Below are positions 1 to 8,031 of a DNA stretch of 64,000 nt, piece after piece. Position 1 is the first letter of the stretch; each line of letters opens with the position of its first letter. A program made the translations under genes and the position numbers. The notes under the pieces were generated by a model. The model was not told the DNA's origin. It saw nothing but the letters and a program-made list of their open reading frames with translations, and did no database searches. Source of the stretch: Virgibacillus halotolerans (GTDB lineage: Bacteria; Bacillota; Bacilli; Bacillales; Amphibacillaceae); NCBI RefSeq assembly GCF_016908515.1, contig NZ_JAFBEA010000002.1:310001-374000 (forward strand). Direction: 5' to 3'.

Positions 1-1
1 G

Positions 2-721
2 CCGGGAATTGCTGGCATCGAAACAATTATGACCTTCCATAATGCTAGAATGATTGGGGATCCGCTCTCTACATGGGGAAATATGGCAAATAACCCAGTG
101 CAAGATATGACCCGTGAAATTAACGGGATGTGCAAGCCGGATTTTATGTTAAATGTCACACTGAATCGAGAAAAAGAAATTACAGCGGTTTTTGCGGGAG
201 AGCTTTATCAGGCACATGATGAGGGTTGTGCATTTGCCAAAGAGCATACGATGTTTCGCTGTGAGGAACGTTTTGATGTTGTGATCGCCTCGAACTCAGG
301 TTATCCATTAGATCAAAATCTTTATCAAGCTGTTAAAGGAATGAGTGCTGCCCATAAAATTGTTAAAGAAGGTGGATCGATCATTATTGCGTCTGAGTGT
401 TCTGATGGTTTACCGGATCATGGAAACTATTCTAAAATCTTTGAATTGGCAAAGACACCTCAGGATTTACTAGATATGATTAATAATCCTGAATTTAAAA
501 TGTTTGATCAATGGCAGGTGCAAAAGCAAGCGGTTATTCAAGTATGGGCGGATGTCTATGTTTATTCCAAATTAACAGAAGATCAGGTAACGGGAGCGAT
601 GCTTAAAGTTTCCCATGATATTGAGGACACATTGGATAAATTAAAGCAAACCTATGGAGAAGACATGTCTATTGCTGTTTTACCTTTAGGTCCTTTAACA
701 ATACCGTATGTTGAAGAATAA
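2..721 (+). CDS. larA: LarA, nickel-dependent lactate racemase, C-terminal part (5' truncated by window)
   Basis: The reading frame is open from the window edge, so only the last 239 or so residues are present. LarA interconverts L- and D-lactate in the cytoplasm with a nickel-pincer nucleotide cofactor. The visible part resembles the C-terminal domain of the LarA/DUF2088 family, with blocks such as GDPLSTWGNMANNP, CKPDFMLNVTLN and SNSGYPLDQNLYQAVKGMSAA. The cofactor-lysine region lies upstream, outside the window. It is followed 38 bp later by larE, which makes the cofactor; this supports the call over the many LarA-like proteins of unknown substrate. larB and larC are probably upstream but cannot be seen. 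Confidence 0.88.
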   Translation, partial: PGIAGIETIMTFHNARMIGDPLSTWGNMANNPVQDMTREINGMCKPDFMLNVTLNREKEITAVFAGELYQAHDEGCAFAKEHTMFRCEERFDVVIASNSGYPLDQNLYQAVKGMSAAHKIVKEGGSIIIASECSDGLPDHGNYSKIFELAKTPQDLLDMINNPEFKMFDQWQVQKQAVIQVWADVYVYSKLTEDQVTGAMLKVSHDIEDTLDKLKQTYGEDMSIAVLPLGPLTIPYVEE

Positions 722-759
722 CAGACTAGGAAAAAATAATATAAAGTGAGGCGAGAGGC

Positions 760-1593
760 ATGAGCAAAACAAGGCTTGAAAAAGATCATCAACTAGGAGA
801 GATTCTTTCCGATATGGGTCGCGTGATGGTTGCCTTTTCCGGTGGTGTTGATAGTACACTGGTATTGAAGCGTGCGCAACAGGAATTGGGAGACCAGGTG
901 TTGGCAGTTGTTGTTGCATCAGAATTATTTCGTCAAGAAGAGTTTGACAAGGCAGTAAAACTTGCGGAAGAAATGGGCGTTCGTGTTCTGAAAACAGAGA
1001 TTAAAGAATTGGAAGATGCCGGGATTGCAGCGAATAACCCGGATAGCTGGTACTACAGTAAGAAACTGCTCTATTCTCATTTGAATCAATTGGCAAAAGA
1101 GCTGGGATATGATTACGTGCTGGATGGCATGATTATGGACGATCTAGATGATTTCAGACCAGGTCTCCAAGCAAGAACAGAAGAAGGTGCCCGTAGTGTG
1201 CTCCAGGAAGCTGGATTATACAAACAAGAAGTTCGTGCTCTTACCAAAGAACTTGGCGTTCCGGTCTGGGATAAACCTGCGTCATGTAGCTTGGCTTCCA
1301 GAATTCCTTATGGAACCAAATTGGATAAGTATAAAATTGAACAAGTAGATCAGGCAGAACGCTTCATCATGAACCTTGGATTTAAGATGGTGCGTGTTCG
1401 GCATCATGGGGAAGTGGCACGTGTGGAAGTTACCCCTGAGGACATGCCGGAATTATTGAAACAACATGATAAAGTTCAAATGAAGCTTACTTCACTTGGT
1501 TTTACCTATGTCAGCTTAGACTTACGCGGTTATCGCACGGGTAGTATGAATGAAGTATTGTCGGAGGAGTCATTGGAAGTAGAAGTTAGTTAA
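760..1593 (+). CDS. larE: LarE, ATP-dependent sacrificial sulfur transferase for the nickel-pincer cofactor
   Basis: This 277-aa PP-loop protein has the ATP motif SGGVDST at residues 28-34. LarE activates the pyridinium dicarboxylate precursor with ATP and transfers sulfur to build the nickel-pincer nucleotide of LarA. Cys176 lies in PASCSLASR, the same number as the sacrificial cysteine of Lactobacillus plantarum LarE. The CxxC found in iron-sulfur-type LarE proteins is absent: the aligned stretch reads PDSWYYSK. I infer the single-turnover type that ends as dehydroalanine. It starts with ATG after GTGAGGCGAGAGG and is probably cotranscribed with larA. Confidence 0.9.
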   Translation: MSKTRLEKDHQLGEILSDMGRVMVAFSGGVDSTLVLKRAQQELGDQVLAVVVASELFRQEEFDKAVKLAEEMGVRVLKTEIKELEDAGIAANNPDSWYYSKKLLYSHLNQLAKELGYDYVLDGMIMDDLDDFRPGLQARTEEGARSVLQEAGLYKQEVRALTKELGVPVWDKPASCSLASRIPYGTKLDKYKIEQVDQAERFIMNLGFKMVRVRHHGEVARVEVTPEDMPELLKQHDKVQMKLTSLGFTYVSLDLRGYRTGSMNEVLSEESLEVEVS

Positions 1594-1977
1594 ACTAAAA
1601 ATACATTAAATGAAAAAAGGAAATAATTGTAGGTGAAATAGGTATATCTGTTAGTAGTTCAAGAGAAGATTCGTGGCATAAAGGGAAATTAACGATAGAA
1701 AATTGACGGGACTAAGTAAAGTTTGTTGGAATGGAATTATTAAAGGTATCTAGTAATATACTGTTGTGACTAACAGCTTTTATTTGAATCCGCAATAGCT
1801 TTTGCTACAGATCATATCGATGCACTTTTAAACTAAATACTAGCTACTCCGATCTTTATATTTTAAAAATGACTTAAGATATTAAAGAAAGCCAGTTATA
1901 TTGATGAAGTACATTTTTTATGTTTACCATCTATATAATTGGCTTTTTTTCTTTCTTTATATTACATTGTCCTTGTA
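1594..1977. other. 384-bp stretch without a gene, shared terminator at its right end
   Basis: No convincing reading frame, RNA gene or repeat is visible. The stretch separates the convergent larE and sarcosine-oxidase-like genes. Its only clear structure is the inverted repeat listed separately at 1888-1950. Confidence 0.6.
1888..1950. terminator. Likely bidirectional terminator between larE and the oxidase operon
   Basis: AAAGCCAGTTATAT pairs with ATATAATTGGCTTT (one G-T wobble) around a loop of about 30 nt. It is followed on the plus strand by a T-run (TTTTTTT). It lies between two convergent genes and could serve both strands. The long loop is unusual and lowers certainty. Confidence 0.55.
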
Positions 1978-3126
1978 TTAACCTAAAAAAGATGTTAGTT
2001 CCTTTCTTGTAATTGAAAATTCAGAAATATCATGTGTAGTATGCCCATCGATAACAAGCTGACTTAATATTTCTCCAATAACACTACTATATTTAAAACC
2101 ATGCCCAGAAAATCCTGCAGCAATTATAACGTTAGTTAGTTTAGGATGGATGTCTATAATGAAATTCTTATCAGGTGTATTTGTAATCATGCATGCCTTT
2201 CCACATTTAAATTTTTTAGTGGCTTTAGGAATGAACTTTTCTACGAAATATTTTAAATCATCTTTGTCACTAGTATACTTTCCAAAATCCTGTTTCATAT
2301 AATGAGGATCTATATCTCTTTCAGAGTCATTTCGTCCAATCTTTATACCATTTTTATTAATATCTGGAAAACCGTAATATTTTTGATCGTCTAAGTTGAA
2401 ATAGAAACAAGGTAACATAGGAGGTTGAAAGGAAGTATCATTTGTTTCAAACCAACCAAAGGTCTTCCGTACAGTTTGCAAAGGTAAGTCTAACGAACGG
2501 AGCAATTCTCCTGTCCACGCTCCTGCAGATACAATAACTTTATCCGCATAATAAGTTTTGTTCTTGGTTTTTACAATTGCAACATCATTAAAGGAATTTA
2601 TAGAAATAACATTTGCATTTGTCTGTAGGGTAACGGGGTAACTTTCACTTAATTGTCTATAAGCTTTTATACATTCCTCATTAAGTAATGCACCTGAGGA
2701 CGGTTCAAAATAACCAGTAAAGTAATCTGGAACTGAAAAGCGAGGCCATCTTTTTTGAATCTCTTTGGCTGTCAATTTTTCCAATGGCAAGGAGAATTCG
2801 TTGGCGCTTTTAATAGTTTCATTTATAAAGGGTGCACCCTCCTCGCCGACCATCAAAGTGCCAGTAGGATAAAATAATGTTTTTCCTATTTCCTTTTCCA
2901 ATTGATACCAGAGATCTTGTGCTCTTAAAGCAAGAGGCACATACTGTCTACCTTCTCCAGCAGCATGGCGAATCAGCCTAGTTTCGCCATGATGGCTCCC
3001 TTTGCCATGGGGAGGATTAAATGCATCAATTAGTAAAGTATCAACTCCTTTTTTTCCCAAGTAGTACCCTGTAGCCATACCAATTGAACCAGCACCTACA
3101 ACTATCACACTATAATGTTCTTTCAT
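1978..3126 (-). CDS. FAD-dependent amine oxidase, monomeric sarcosine oxidase / N-methyltryptophan oxidase family
   Basis: This 382-aa flavoprotein would oxidise an N-methyl or secondary amino acid with O2, giving an imine/aldehyde and H2O2. It has a GAGSIG dinucleotide-binding loop near the N-terminus and the family motif SHHGETRLIRHA. Cys312, in GKACMITNTPD, matches the cysteine that carries covalent FAD in monomeric sarcosine oxidase (KVCMYTMTPD). An upstream in-frame TTG exists, but the ATG at 3126 follows AAAGGAGC at good spacing. It is the last gene of a four-gene minus-strand operon, 35 bp after the DadA-like gene. The substrate is unproven; sarcosine, N-methyl amino acids and pipecolate are all possible. 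Confidence 0.8.
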   Translation of the reverse strand: MKEHYSVIVVGAGSIGMATGYYLGKKGVDTLLIDAFNPPHGKGSHHGETRLIRHAAGEGRQYVPLALRAQDLWYQLEKEIGKTLFYPTGTLMVGEEGAPFINETIKSANEFSLPLEKLTAKEIQKRWPRFSVPDYFTGYFEPSSGALLNEECIKAYRQLSESYPVTLQTNANVISINSFNDVAIVKTKNKTYYADKVIVSAGAWTGELLRSLDLPLQTVRKTFGWFETNDTSFQPPMLPCFYFNLDDQKYYGFPDINKNGIKIGRNDSERDIDPHYMKQDFGKYTSDKDDLKYFVEKFIPKATKKFKCGKACMITNTPDKNFIIDIHPKLTNVIIAAGFSGHGFKYSSVIGEILSQLVIDGHTTHDISEFSITRKELTSFLG

Positions 3127-3161
3127 AAAAAATGCTCCTTTCAAATTAAGAATATGATAAT

Positions 3162-4412
3162 TTATTTTGTAAATCGATTAGGGTCAAATGGTTCAATATC
3201 AAAATCAGTTGTACCGGAGTTTATTAGATCCGCCATTATTTTTCCTGTTGTAGGTGCCATTGATACTCCTACCATGCCATGTCCGGTTGCTACAAAAGCA
3301 TTCTTGAAATTAGGAATTAAGCCAAGTACGGGAAGTCCATCTGGTGTCATAGGGCGCATTCCAGTCCATTCTATTTCACTATCTCCACGCAATTCTTCAT
3401 TAAGATATTTAGATACCGAGTTTCTTACACCTTGAATGCGATTCTTATCCATACTTAAATTTATTCCGGATAATTCCATTGTTCCACCAATTCTAGCTGA
3501 TCCTTTATAGGGACTAATTCCAGCCTTCGTATCACCCAGGTATATAGGATGTTTGAATTTTAAAGTAGGATTATTTATTGTGATGCTATAACCCTTTCCA
3601 GCTTGAATTGGAAGGTTGTAATCGAACTTTTTTGCTAGATAGCCAGACCATGCGCCAGCAGTTAAAAGAAAAGTATCTGCTTCAAATCTTTCTTCATCAG
3701 ACATTATAGCCATTATTTTATTATCTTGACGTTCAATTTCTGTTACTTCTGTATTTGATCGTAAACATACCCCTCGAGACTTCAATATTTCCACAAATGC
3801 TTTTGATACACTTTCAGGGTTAACATGACGTTGTTCTTTTAGTAATAATCCACCGACTACTTTATTTGAAATATTTGGTTCTAGTTTACGTACTTCATCA
3901 CCTGAAAGAATAGTAGGGGGTTCGTGCCCATATAATTTAGAACCTTGAATGAACTTATTAATACCCTGTTTAAGTTCATTATTATTTAAGAAAACAAAAA
4001 GCATGCCTTCACGATGCATTTCAAAATTAAGGCCATCTGCCTTCAAAGAATCATAAAGTTTAAAAGTAGAATTGCTTAGACTATGCAGGGCATCTTTTCC
4101 TGCTTTAAAATCTTTCTCGTTGCAGTGTTTCAAAAATTGACTAACCCAGCCAGATAAGCGCGGTACAGCAGAAGGCTTAATATATAAAGGGCTATCTTTT
4201 TTCATAAGCCATTTTATTGAAGATCCCACTAGACCAGGTTCAGGAACAGGAGTATGCAAAGCGGGACAAACCCAACCTTGATTTCCTTTCGAACAAGCAT
4301 TAGCGAAATCACCTTTCTCTAAAATTGTTACGTTGTAACCGTTTTGATAAAGATAATAGCCAGAAGAAAGCCCGATAATGCCACCACCAATAATTATCAC
4401 GTTTTTATTCAT
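3162..4412 (-). CDS. DadA-like FAD-dependent D-amino-acid dehydrogenase / glycine-oxidase family enzyme
   Basis: This 416-aa DAO-superfamily protein has an N-terminal FAD loop GGGIIGLSSG and the C-terminal block TGMRPMTPDGLPVLG...FVATGHGMVGVSMAPTTG (shown in two parts), as in DadA. Such enzymes deaminate D-amino acids or small N-substituted amino acids, passing electrons to the respiratory chain or O2. A GTG lies 12 nt upstream, but the AAGGAG site fits the ATG at 4412. It sits between a symporter/small-protein pair and a sarcosine-oxidase-like gene, so transport followed by oxidative breakdown of one amino-acid-like substrate is likely. Substrate not determinable. Confidence 0.8.
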   Translation of the reverse strand: MNKNVIIIGGGIIGLSSGYYLYQNGYNVTILEKGDFANACSKGNQGWVCPALHTPVPEPGLVGSSIKWLMKKDSPLYIKPSAVPRLSGWVSQFLKHCNEKDFKAGKDALHSLSNSTFKLYDSLKADGLNFEMHREGMLFVFLNNNELKQGINKFIQGSKLYGHEPPTILSGDEVRKLEPNISNKVVGGLLLKEQRHVNPESVSKAFVEILKSRGVCLRSNTEVTEIERQDNKIMAIMSDEERFEADTFLLTAGAWSGYLAKKFDYNLPIQAGKGYSITINNPTLKFKHPIYLGDTKAGISPYKGSARIGGTMELSGINLSMDKNRIQGVRNSVSKYLNEELRGDSEIEWTGMRPMTPDGLPVLGLIPNFKNAFVATGHGMVGVSMAPTTGKIMADLINSGTTDFDIEPFDPNRFTK

Positions 4413-4458
4413 ATATTTAACCACTCCTTATAAAAGTCAATCAATTATTAATGGGGAA

Positions 4459-4560
4459 TTACTTCTTTTTCGCATGCTTTATCCAGCCAACTATAACAAC
4501 TAAAGCTGAGAGATAACAAACACCTGCCGAAAAATAAACTAGAAGATCCCATCCGCTCAT
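4459..4560 (-). CDS. 33-aa single-pass membrane protein, probable accessory peptide of the SSS symporter
   Basis: The short frame encodes MSGWDLLVYFSAGVCYLSAL followed by VVIVGWIKHAKKK: one hydrophobic span of about 21 residues, then a basic tail (inside-positive). It starts with ATG after a strong GGGGGG Shine-Dalgarno, 13 bp after the symporter stop, which implies translational coupling. Its size, topology and position resemble the small accessory proteins encoded beside some sodium:solute symporters. I see no closer family match. It is cotranscribed with the flavoenzyme genes downstream. Confidence 0.65.
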   Translation of the reverse strand: MSGWDLLVYFSAGVCYLSALVVIVGWIKHAKKK

Positions 4561-4573
4561 TTATAATCCCCCC

Positions 4574-6001
4574 TTAAATAATAGTATTTGATATTTTATT
4601 GGATGTCTTCATGTGAATGATTCCAAAAACAATAAGATTAGTTAATATACCTACTATAATGGCTGGTATACCAAATGGTTCACCAAGAAAGTTCAGCCAA
4701 ACAATAGTAATGATCAACCCTGAAATTATTGCGGGGGCTCCAGCATATGGAGATACTTTCCGTTCTAAAGGGCCGCCCCAAAGCAAAGCGATAGCAAGGG
4801 GTGGGAGGATTGAAGGCGCCCACAATTGAAAGGCATAAAGCATTAATTCCATTACGTTAGGTATAAATAGAGATACAATAACGCCACCAATACCGACGAT
4901 TAAAGTAGTGTACTGCGTCCATTGCAACATCCGCTTGTCACTCGCATTTTTGTTAATAAGTACACGATAAATATCTTTAGTAAAGATCACGGCCGCGGCA
5001 TTTAAGATAGAGCTACCTGTTGACATTACTGCAGCAAGTAATGCTCCGAAAACCAATCCAATCACACCAATAGGCAAGTATTCTATTACAAAATTAACAA
5101 ATACCATATCACCTTCCATTGAAGGGAATACAACGAACCCAATTAATCCGATAACCATGATGACAATAGTAAGAAAAATATACATTACAGCAAACGATAC
5201 TGTGCTCCATTTAGTTATACTGGAAGACTTTGAGGCCGCATATCTTTGTATATAATGAGGAGCAAGTGCTTCTCCAAGGAGAAAACTAAGAAAGGTTGAA
5301 ATGAAGACACCTATGGTCCAAGGGCCACCGAAAAACACTAAATGATCTGTGTCAATTGCTGCTACTTTATCTATTATCTCAGTCATGCCCCCCATATTAT
5401 TTACACCAATAATTGTTGCAGTTGCAATACCACTAACAAGCAAGATAAATTGTACTGCATCTGTATAGACTACTGCTAGCATTCCTCCAGCCCATGTATA
5501 TGCAATGGTTACCACCGCACCTATAATGGTTAATGTAAGAAAGGGCAATCCAATAATAGGTTCTAAAATACGTCCTAATGCTAGTACTTGAACTCCAAAT
5601 ATACCTATCATAAACAGAAAGGAAAAAATGCTTGAAACAAGTTGACCAGAACGTCCAAAATAAAACTCCATAATATCTCCGATAGTGTGAACATCTTTCA
5701 TTTTGCGTATACGCGGTGCAATAAAAAATCCAATAAGAACCTGGCTTATCACAACACCTAAAAGTGCAAGGAAAACGACAATACCTGTATCATAGACAAA
5801 TGAAACTCTACCAACGGTTGCTCCGCCACCTGCTAATGTAGCTCCAATCGTTGCGAAAATTAGCGCAAATGGCATTGTCCTACCAGCCACCGAATAATCA
5901 CTAAAAGTAGATATTTTTTTCATTGTATAATATCCAATCCATAAAACAACGAGAAAGTAAATTATTAATAAAAGAAGATCAAATGTACTTATGAGCATCA
6001 T
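4574..6001 (-). CDS. Sodium:solute symporter (SSS family)
   Basis: This 475-aa protein has about 13 hydrophobic segments. The SSS core GRTMPFALIFATIGATLAGG and the region AYTWAGGMLAVVYTDAVQF (TM6-like signature) are visible. It would import an amino acid, betaine or similar organic solute with Na+. It starts at tandem ATGs after AGGAGGG. It leads a minus-strand operon with a 33-aa membrane protein and two amino-acid-oxidising flavoenzymes, so the solute is probably their substrate. A perfect 14-bp inverted repeat lies in its upstream region (6049-6114). Confidence 0.88.
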   Translation of the reverse strand: MMLISTFDLLLLIIYFLVVLWIGYYTMKKISTFSDYSVAGRTMPFALIFATIGATLAGGGATVGRVSFVYDTGIVVFLALLGVVISQVLIGFFIAPRIRKMKDVHTIGDIMEFYFGRSGQLVSSIFSFLFMIGIFGVQVLALGRILEPIIGLPFLTLTIIGAVVTIAYTWAGGMLAVVYTDAVQFILLVSGIATATIIGVNNMGGMTEIIDKVAAIDTDHLVFFGGPWTIGVFISTFLSFLLGEALAPHYIQRYAASKSSSITKWSTVSFAVMYIFLTIVIMVIGLIGFVVFPSMEGDMVFVNFVIEYLPIGVIGLVFGALLAAVMSTGSSILNAAAVIFTKDIYRVLINKNASDKRMLQWTQYTTLIVGIGGVIVSLFIPNVMELMLYAFQLWAPSILPPLAIALLWGGPLERKVSPYAGAPAIISGLIITIVWLNFLGEPFGIPAIIVGILTNLIVFGIIHMKTSNKISNTII

Positions 6002-6383
6002 TAATTCCCTCCTAAATCTTACTTATTTGTACGTACGCTAAAATTACCTTCTAAATAATTGTACAAGAAAACAAAAAATATATTCCTTATATTTAAGAAG
6101 ACAATTATTTAGAAAACGTATAGACTATATTCAGTTTTCTTATATCTATCTCCATTTTTATAATGGGATTAATAAATATATTTCATCCAGATTGATTACT
6201 GGTGCAGGAACATTGCTCGAGATTATTCCAGAAACCTATACTGACATTATTGGTGTCACTCGCTAAGCCTTGTATTTGTGTATTTACGTAATTTCTAAAG
6301 CTACTCCTGTTCCTAACTCGTTCTAACCACTCAAACCTAAACATAAAATATATTACTATCAGCTGAAGGTGGTGAGTGTGAAC
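6002..6383. other. Upstream region of the symporter operon; otherwise no gene
   Basis: About 380 bp between divergent genes. It holds the inverted repeat at 6049-6114. From about 6200 to 6268 there is a plus-strand frame that reads like the end of a protein (GAGTLLEIIPETYTDIIGVT then stop) but has no start; it may be a gene remnant or chance. Confidence 0.5.
6049..6114. promoter_or_regulatory. Perfect 14-bp inverted repeat upstream of the symporter operon (candidate operator)
   Basis: TTCTAAATAATTGT at 6049-6062 is repeated exactly inverted as ACAATTATTTAGAA at 6101-6114, with a 38-bp centre. It lies 48-113 bp upstream of the symporter start. The arms flank AT-rich promoter-like DNA; on the minus strand TTGTCT and a TATATT-like hexamer are present. 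A looped or dimer-of-dimer operator is an inference; no regulator gene is adjacent. Confidence 0.4.
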
Positions 6384-6614
6384 ATGATCGAAACAGCCTA
6401 CTTGGATATTAAGGGAATGCATTGTATAAATTGCCAGATAAAAACAGAAAATACCTTTGCAAAAAAAGATGGTGTGATTGAAATCGATGTGAATTGGGAA
6501 AGCGGTAAAGGGTGTGTAACATTTGATTCAAACCTGATAACCATTGCTGACATTTTCGACCAAATTCATAAAATAGGATTTGAGGCAAAAGAGGTTCTAC
6601 GTCATACTTTATAA
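6384..6614 (+). CDS. Small heavy-metal-associated (HMA) domain protein
   Basis: The protein is 76 aa with one HMA-type ferredoxin-like fold. The metal motif GMHCINC (GMxCxxC) sits near residue 12, where CopZ/MerP proteins bind Cu+ or another soft metal. The start at ATG 6384 follows AAGGTGGTG; an upstream GTG frame start is less well placed. No copper ATPase or CsoR gene is nearby, so the metal and partner are unknown. A strong terminator follows immediately, so it is a single-gene unit. Confidence 0.7.
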   Translation: MIETAYLDIKGMHCINCQIKTENTFAKKDGVIEIDVNWESGKGCVTFDSNLITIADIFDQIHKIGFEAKEVLRHTL

Positions 6615-6619
6615 TATAA

Positions 6620-6659
6620 AAAAATTCCGTGAGGGTTATCTTATCCCCACGGAATTTTT
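6620..6659. terminator. Bidirectional Rho-independent terminator
   Basis: AAAAATTCCGTG and CACGGAATTTTT form a 12-bp stem (with extra GGG/CCC pairing inside). The stem ends in A- and T-runs on both sides. It serves the HMA gene and the convergent BASS transporter gene. Confidence 0.85.
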
Positions 6660-6687
6660 GTTTTTATGATAGTTGATGGATTCTATG

Positions 6688-7671
6688 TTATACAGATTTT
6701 CTAACTCGTGTATCCTGCTCCAAATTAGATTCTTTTTTTACGATTGGTTTTCGGGACCAAATAGTAGCAAGAATGGACCCATTGATCACATGGGTTACGA
6801 CCGCTACTGCACCAGGCAATGCTGTTAGCGGTAAAGCGGCGAAATGAGTATTGGCGAGTGATACACCTAATCCAGCATTCTGAATACCAACTTCGATGGA
6901 AATTGCCCTTCTAGTTTGTACGTCTAGTCGTAATAGCGCGGCAATCAAATAGCCGAGAAATAATCCGGAAAGATTATGTAAGATGACTGTTACAAAAACA
7001 AGAATTCCGGCTGAAGCGATATTCTCGGTATTACCGGAGACAACTGCTGCCACAACACCTGAAATGGCAATAACAGAGACAAAAGGCATTGCCTGTACAC
7101 TTTTTTCCACAGCTTTTGGAAAGAGTCTTTTAACAATTAATCCTAAGACAATTGGAATGATAATAACTTGAATAATGGAAAAAAACATGGCAAAAGGATT
7201 AACAGGCATCCACTGACCTGCAAGCAAATATAGGAGTGTCGGTGTTAGTAACGGCGCGAGCATGGTCGATAGGGACGTCATGGCAACCGACAAGGCAACG
7301 TTTCCCTTCGCAAGATAAACCATAACATTTGATGCTGTACCACCTGGAACACAACCTACTAATATGATCCCCGCAGCAAGTGTCGGCGGAAGATTCAATA
7401 ACTTCGCAATGCAGAATGCAGAAAGCGGCATGACGGTAAACTGTATAAGAACACCAATAATGACCGGCAATGGCTTTGTTAGGACAAGTTTGAAATCAAC
7501 TGGTTTCATTGTCAGCCCCATTCCAAACATGACAATTCCCAGTAGAATATTAATGTGGGAATTTAGCCAGACAAACTGGTTTGGCAAATTAAAAGCTAGG
7601 ATAGCAATGATGATTGTTATTAAGGCGAAATACTTATTGGCAAAATTACTGATAGCATTGACTGTTTTCAT
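6688..7671 (-). CDS. Bile acid:sodium symporter (BASS) family transporter
   Basis: This 327-aa protein has about ten hydrophobic segments. Family motifs are visible: GIVMFGMGLTM, GCVPGGTASNVM and EVGIQNAGLGVSLA. Bacterial BASS members move organic anions (2-oxo acids, pantoate, bile acids) with Na+. The start has AAAAAAGGAG 13 nt upstream. It stands alone, divergent from the AraC-type regulator at 8032. Substrate unknown; similar to B. subtilis YocS in type. Confidence 0.85.
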   Translation of the reverse strand: MKTVNAISNFANKYFALITIIIAILAFNLPNQFVWLNSHINILLGIVMFGMGLTMKPVDFKLVLTKPLPVIIGVLIQFTVMPLSAFCIAKLLNLPPTLAAGIILVGCVPGGTASNVMVYLAKGNVALSVAMTSLSTMLAPLLTPTLLYLLAGQWMPVNPFAMFFSIIQVIIIPIVLGLIVKRLFPKAVEKSVQAMPFVSVIAISGVVAAVVSGNTENIASAGILVFVTVILHNLSGLFLGYLIAALLRLDVQTRRAISIEVGIQNAGLGVSLANTHFAALPLTALPGAVAVVTHVINGSILATIWSRKPIVKKESNLEQDTRVRKSV

Positions 7672-7735
7672 GATGTTATGATACTCCTTTTTTGTATGGT
7701 GAAATTTAAAAATTTTAAAATGTAAAGTGTTCCAT

Positions 7736-7764
7736 ATTATATCGCTTATAATCTAAAAAGTCTA
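7736..7764 (-). promoter_or_regulatory. Sigma-A type promoter for the BASS transporter
   Basis: On the minus strand TAGACT (-35), a 17-nt spacer and a perfect TATAAT (-10) are seen, 65-93 bp upstream of the start codon. Confidence 0.6.
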
Positions 7765-8031
7765 TACAATGGGAAGATTTTTTCCATTCTTTTGCAAAAG
7801 GCTAAAAATAAATATTGAAAAGTTTTTTAAGGAAGATTCTTTGATGTCTATTTTGATGGAGGTAGTCACCAGTACCAAAGCAAAGTGTATATATATGAAA
7901 GATTTATAGAAAACAATGTATAATGCGGCTTAACAAAACCGGGAAAATGGTACACTGTCCTTAGGAAATGAAGTGATTGAATTGAGAATATTCTAGGATC
8001 ATTATCGTACTAATAAAAGGGCGTGTAATCC

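Noticed and set aside
6200..6268. Plus-strand protein-like tail (GAGTLLEIIPETYTDIIGVT, then stop)
   Set aside because: No start codon with a ribosome site and no recognisable upstream part; may be a remnant but too short to support.
6183..6422. Minus-strand frame of 79 codons opposite the HMA gene
   Set aside because: No ribosome site, no family resemblance, and it overlaps the HMA gene, whose GMHCINC motif is convincing.
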